DNA of 64,000 nt from Thereva unica. Its lineage: Eukaryota > Arthropoda > Insecta > Diptera > Therevidae. The DNA is taken from contig CATLJY010000875.1 in NCBI GenBank assembly GCA_949987705.1, positions 1 to 64,000 of the forward strand, read 5' to 3'. Below, in pieces: positions 60,301 through 64,000 of the stretch; positions within the stretch are counted from its first letter, which is position 1, and each line of letters opens with the position of its first letter. The position numbers and the translations under genes are program-made. A model generated the notes under the pieces. It saw nothing but the letters and a program-made list of their open reading frames with translations. It had not been told where the DNA came from and ran no database searches.

Positions 60301-60818
60301 ATCCGAATAAAGATATAGACATCGTCGAAGAAAAAATTCTTAAGATTATTCATTTCTATAACAATACAATTCATTCAACCCCTAATAGAAAACCGATCGA
60401 TTTTCACACGGGCAAAATCCCCCAAACTGAGTTCAATGAGGTAAGAGAAAGAGTACTTAAAATTAAGGAAAGGGTTATAAATAATCTCAATAAACAAAGA
60501 GAAAATATAGAAGTAGATCCAGGAACATGCTTTAGAAAAGAAATTTGCGGCGGGAAAAATCACCCTAAATTCCGAAAAATTATTATTAAAAAGATAGGCG
60601 ACGATCATGTAATCGATGAAAAATCTGGATTAAAATACTATAAGTCCCATATTAAAAGAAAAAAGAAATTTCAAAATAATTCACGCCCAACTATCAAAGC
60701 AAATTTGAGAAAAAAATCTAAAAGAAACCCTTGCATTTCAGGTGAAAATGAACAACCAACGAATCAAACTCCTTCTTCTGACAATGTTAGTCCCTCTATT
60801 TGTTTGCCAAACGCTTGA
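57290..60818 (+). pseudogene. pol: Errantivirus-3 Pol, one frameshift
   Basis: The first block (to 59047) has the protease [15 protein letters not shown] and DGLIGNNIL, then RT with [48 protein letters not shown] and [12 protein letters not shown], and [17 protein letters not shown]. Around 59030 the frame changes by one base. The second block (to 60818) has RNase H (TDASQFALGAILSQE, YSTIEKELLAIIW, TDHKPLQW) and integrase with the HHCC finger (DEHLRNNH, CEICNIEK), HVDVFYTLEN (Asp), VDNEVGFKAI (Asp) and NADIERLHNTINEHI (Glu). All catalytic residues are kept, and the frameshift is the only break seen. It lies in a different frame from gag with an overlap. Confidence 0.9.
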
Positions 60819-62254
60819 AATTCAGGACCTCGATAATAACAACGGGTATATAACTATTAAAACAGATACCGTCGGTTTAATATTGAAGACGACAAAGATC
60901 CTCCATATAATAAATATCACTGAGCATGAGACTACGAAAGATTCCATAGCCGAAAACATAAAAATAATTGAGGAACATAGTAACCTCCTAGACCCCATGT
61001 TCAGCACCCTTATCCATAACTTCCGATTACTAGAACAAAAAGTAACAAATCTGAAACCTCATCGAAAACAAAAAAGAGGATTACTTAATGTTGTGGGCAC
61101 AGGACTAAAATATCTCACTGGTACTATGGACTACAATCACGAACTAGAAATCACAAATCAATTAAATACTTTAAATGACAAGACAAAACAACTAATCAAG
61201 GAAAACAACAAACAAATCCTATTTAACAACGAAATTTCGGAACAGATAAAAGTAATAACTACTCATATACATATAAAGCAATTGAAACTGAAATTATATA
61301 TATGCAACAAATATATCAAATAAATCATAGCATAAACTTATTAAAAGACCATTTAGAGAATATAGAACAAATAATTTTATCAAGTAAACTAGGTATATTA
61401 TCCAGAAATATTTTAACAGAGCAAGAATTTTAATTCAGTAAGATATAGAAAACTTGAAAAATATAAAGATTGTAGTAGCATTTAAGTTAGATATTATTAT
61501 AATTATATTACTAATACCAGAATATACTGAAACAGTTTACTCAAAATTTGTTATAGAGCCCATACCTAATAAACAAAGTAAAGCCCTATATATAGAAAAA
61601 AATACTTTTATCATAGATCAATTTAATACTGTTTACGACGAAAATGTTAAAAATAACTTAAAATCAAATTTAGTAGAAATTCATGACAATTGCATTTCTA
61701 ATATCATGAACTTTACAGAGGCGCATTGCCCCCTAACAGATTTTAATAAAAATGAAATAAAAGAAATCATTCCTGGCGTAATAATAACAAAGAACTTAGA
61801 TAAAACAAATTTATTACAAAATTGCAACAAATATAATATGGTCTTAGAAGGTACAAAATTGATAAAATTTGAAAATTGCAATATCAAAATTAATGATAAT
61901 TTATTTGAAAACTCATTTTTTAAAATTAAAGATAGTATCGTACTCCCACATTTTGTAACAAGAGTAATAGAAAATAGAACGATTAGTACCATAAAATTTG
62001 AAGAATTACACGTTAAAGAGATCAAAAATAATAGAGAAAAAATTGAAATAATTAATAGAAATAATAAAGATAGCATTATAACAAACCTTTCAATAAATAC
62101 ATTATTAGCTGTAATAATAAAAGCTTTTTTCATTAGATACATGTACTTAAAATTTTATAAAAATAAAAAAGTGTGCGGAACTTCGTCGGAGCCTCAGAGT
62201 AACGGTGGGGGTGTTACAGATACCCAGCATCATGTTAACGTAAAGATAATATAA
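60748..62254 (+). pseudogene. env: Errantivirus-3 Env, frameshifted
   Basis: An acceptor TGCATTTCAG|GTG ends at 60741 and ATG follows at 60748. The signal peptide is RIKLLLLTMLVPLFVCQ. A furin-type site RKQKR precedes GLLNVVGTGLKYLTGTMDYN. From about 61260 the frame changes, and several stops lie near 61323-61454. It continues with KFVIEPIPNKQSKALYIEKN, ISNIMNFTEAHCPL, FENCNIKINDNLF and VLPHFVTRVIENRTIS, a hydrophobic segment (INTLLAVIIKAFFIRYMYL) and a tail that ends at 62254 inside the 3' LTR. The protein is a baculovirus-F-like fusion glycoprotein in the intact family; this copy is disabled. The last 15 or so residues are LTR-encoded. Confidence 0.85.
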
Positions 62255-62567
62255 ATTAATTCCTAAGCATGGAATCCACGAGCAAACCATTTTCCCACAT
62301 ATAGAAAATTCGTGGAAACGCATCCAACTCTTAATTCAGGTGCTAATGCACTTATATTTCCGTTGCCCCAGACGCCACCTAAACATTTTTGCACATTTTG
62401 GTTGCACAAGTTCCCACGAAGTTTTCGCGCATTAAAAGCTCATGATATTTTTAGGTAATAAGTTAAGATCAGTCTATTGTAACCTGCCATAGAATAAACT
62501 TGTACTTTTCTTCTCAACATTCGTGTTTTATTTTTTTTTGTTAACGTCGTATATATAAAAGAAAACT
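62210..62567 (+). repeat. 3' LTR of errantivirus-3
   Basis: 358 bp. The first base is G where the 5' copy has A. The G-rich stretch AACGGTGGGG (62201-62210) runs into the LTR start and may be a weak polypurine tract. ATTA follows at 62568. Confidence 0.92.
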
Positions 62568-62612
62568 ATTAAGCACTGCTTAGTTTTAAAAAGTTTAGGA
62601 GATTTTAATAAA

Positions 62613-63112
62613 ATGAAAATAATATTAGAAAGGGTGAATACGCAATTTTTTACATTCACTGCAAAAAGTGAAAAATTACAAAGCGTCCTCTTAAAAGGCC
62701 TCGATCCCGACTCTGATACCCAGGAGCTCTTGAATGAACTCCAATCTCTCGAGGTCGAAAATTTAAAATTTGCCGCGGTAAAAAAATTGAGCACGACTTA
62801 CTCGCGTCAAACTGAGAGGCAGCTCCCCATATTCTTGGTACAACTGACTCCCGAAAGCCGGTTGGATAACCTAAAAAAGATTAGGTATCTCAACTTTCAT
62901 GTGGTAAGTTGGGAAAAAATAAATAAAAAAGCAGACATCCTGCAATGTATGCGCTGCCAAAGGTTTGGACATGCCGCAGCTAACTGCCAAATGGCTTTTA
63001 GGTGTGTCAAATGTGAAAGAATCCACAATCAAGGCGAATGTCCTCTGGGGAGGGAAAAAGTCGCGGATAAAAACAAGTTGTTCTGTGTGCTCTGCAGATC
63101 TAATGGACATCC
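62613..63112 (+). pseudogene. LINE-A ORF1, PRE_C2HC and zinc-knuckle part
   Basis: The frame reads ILERVNTQFFTFTAKSEKLQ, SVLLKGLDPDSDTQELLNEL, LPIFLVQLTPESRLDNLKKI and INKKADILQCMRCQRFGHAA, followed by FRCVKCERIHNQGECPL and FCVLCRSNGHP. Motif order (SxLLKGL, LPxFLVxL, QCxxCQxFGHxxxxC, CxKCxxxHxxxxC) is that of the PRE_C2HC domain plus CCHC knuckles in Jockey-clade LINE ORF1 proteins, which bind the element's RNA. It is open from 62613 up to GHP, where LINE-B begins. It is the continuation of the gene interrupted by errantivirus-3. Confidence 0.82.
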
Positions 63113-63217
63113 TTTTTTTTATGTGTTAGTGCTAAGCTCAGGAGTCACCCTTTGTACTACTAGTCCGTCATGTCATTTGTCACGTCATGGTGCAATGTCT
63201 AGCAGTAAGCTTAGTAC

Positions 63218-63242
63218 GGGGGGGGGGGGGGGTTGGGGGGAA
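63218..63242. repeat. G15-TT-G8 tract in the LINE-B 3' end
   Basis: A run of 15 G, TT, then 8 G on the plus strand, i.e. C-rich in the LINE-B RNA sense and G-rich on its antisense strand. It could fold into a G-quadruplex; its exact length is likely to be uncertain in the assembly. Confidence 0.7.
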
Positions 63243-63253
63243 TAGGTTAAGGA

Positions 63254-64000
63254 TTATAAAGGTACGGGGGGGTATTGAAGAAGGTGGTGATGAACCCTGC
63301 GTTTGAACTCTTGGATGTTGTAGGAGCTCGGAAATACTGACTGCGAGAGATTATTCCACAGTCGAGTTGTTCGATTAACAAACGAATTCATATCTTGTTG
63401 AGTGCGTGAAAAAGGGAGTTGCAGGTGCAGGGAATGGGACGAGTGGGCTAATCTGGTGTTGCGGGTATAAGATTGCCGTGGAGGCAAAAGAGCGTTTCAC
63501 TCGGAGGAGCAGTCACTGTGATAGTAGCGATAAAATTTTGTCAGTGCTGCTACATTCCTACGGTGGCTTAGGGGGTCGATGTTGGAGCAAGCGGTATCGT
63601 CATTAATTAACTTAAGGGCCTTTTTTTGGACCTTATCTAACCATGCTAAGGTTGTTATTGGAGAGCCGCCCCAAACGAGGGAGTTGTATTCGAGAAGAGG
63701 CCGAATGTAGGATTTATAAATAACAGCACGGGCCGATGGCTGGAGGAGAAACCTGCACCTCTTAAGAAATCCCAAGCACTGAGATCCTTGTTTGGCGATT
63801 TGGAATATATGATCATTCCATCGCAAGTCTTTGGCTAATGTCACGCCTAAGATGTGTAGGGATGGGTCGGCCTTTATTTCTACGTTATCCACTGTCAAGG
63901 ATGGTGAGGTGTTGATCTTTTTCTTTGAAATAAGACAGTACTTGGTTTTGGAGGGGTTGAACTCGACACGATTCTTTTTTCCCCACTCTATAATAAGTTC
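63254..64000 (-). pseudogene. LINE-B ORF2, C-terminal part of RT
   Basis: The frame enters at 64000 with ELIIEWGKKNRVEFNPSKTK, then SLTVDNVEIKADPSLHILGV, TLAKDLRWNDHIFQIAKQGS, RAVIYKSYIRPLLEYNSLVW and DPLSHRRNVAALTKFYRYYH. A TGA at 63499-63497 interrupts it; the same frame continues PPRQSYTRNTRLAHSSHSLH and RLWNNLSQSVFPSSYNIQEF to a stop at 63254. The order (NPxKTKxxL, LGVxxxxxLxWxxHI, IRPxLEYxxxVWxGxP, HRRNVxxLxxFYRYxH, FPxSYNxxxFK) is that of the RT C-terminal part of CR1/L2-like LINEs. Its only lesion in view is the stop codon. Confidence 0.82.

Larger units (their letters stand above)
55081..62567 (+). mobile_element. Errantivirus-3: gypsy/17.6-like element, decayed
   Basis: LTRs at 55081-55440 and 62210-62567 (360 and 358 bp) differ at about five sites. 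Ends are AGTGTTAC (GGTGTTAC in the 3' copy) and AAAACT. The target duplication is ATTA (55077-55080 and 62568-62571). The PBS is the tRNA-Ser type (55440-55457). Gag has a nonsense codon, pol a frameshift between RT and RNase H, and env a frame change. Gene order is gag, pol, env, and all domains are recognisable. Confidence 0.93.
54250..63112 (+). mobile_element. LINE-A (Jockey-like), split by errantivirus-3 and cut by LINE-B
   Basis: A 5' untranslated stretch and an ORF1 start (54586) lie left of errantivirus-3; the PRE_C2HC and zinc-knuckle part of ORF1 lies right of it (62613-63112). The ATTA duplication (55077-55080 and 62568-62571) shows one piece of DNA was split. At 63113 LINE-B replaces the continuation, so ORF2 is not in the window. 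The left boundary is a guess. Confidence 0.65.
63113..64000 (-). mobile_element. LINE-B, 3' end (CR1/L2-like), minus strand
   Basis: The 3' terminus is an A8 tract (63120-63113 read as T on plus) that abuts LINE-A ORF1. It has a 3' untranslated region of about 130 bases and the C-terminal part of ORF2. The 5' part is outside the window. The 3' tail is shared with the SINE at 52239-52712. Confidence 0.78.

Overview
The window looks like transposon-dense insect chromatin, most likely from a higher fly (Diptera). This is inferred from the element families: env-bearing gypsy-type errantiviruses, a roo-like BEL element with env, an I-clade LINE with a TAA tail and Drosophila-type Inr+DPE promoter, and several PIF/Harbinger transposons that carry a MADF/BESS partner gene. 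Introns are short and AT-rich. I found no convincing single-copy host gene, functional tRNA, rRNA or CRISPR array. Almost everything that can be named is a mobile element, a piece of one, or a spacer.

Layout. 1-6213: a 232 bp hAT-type MITE, a relic of an errantivirus-like leader, a broken PIF/Harbinger pair, a copia gag fragment, a 610 bp foldback dimer and an errantivirus env relic. 6214-14478: errantivirus-1, with near-identical LTRs and a TATA target duplication, a very long leader and no reverse transcriptase. 14741-15155: a pogo/Tigger-like fragment. 15225-34796: a four-level nest in which Harbinger-A contains a BEL element, the BEL contains errantivirus-2, and errantivirus-2 carries a Harbinger-type MITE in its leader. 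Every junction has a matching target duplication. 34821-43913: Harbinger-B, split by an I-clade LINE; its two genes lie on opposite strands with interleaved exons. 44206-47315: Harbinger-C. 48158-51220: pieces of two more Harbinger copies (D and E). 52239-52712: a tRNA-derived SINE. 53190-54065: a sixth MADF gene relic. From about 54250: a Jockey-like LINE (A) whose ORF1 is split by errantivirus-3 (55081-62567) and cut again at 63113 by the 3' end of a second LINE (B).

How the parts relate. The errantiviruses share a gag-pol-env plan: gag and pol overlap in different frames in errantivirus-2 and -3, and a TTTCAG splice acceptor sits at the pol/env border of all three. Errantivirus-2 is the only one with every frame open, and its two LTRs look identical, so it is the best candidate for a live element. 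In the Harbinger copies a DDE transposase is paired with a MADF protein, thought to bind DNA or help transposition. LINE-B and the SINE share a 3' tail, as expected if the LINE machinery copies the SINE.

Limits. All family calls come from reading motifs by eye. Many broken frames differ by one base in or beside a homopolymer, so some may be assembly errors rather than real decay. Splice sites are predictions.
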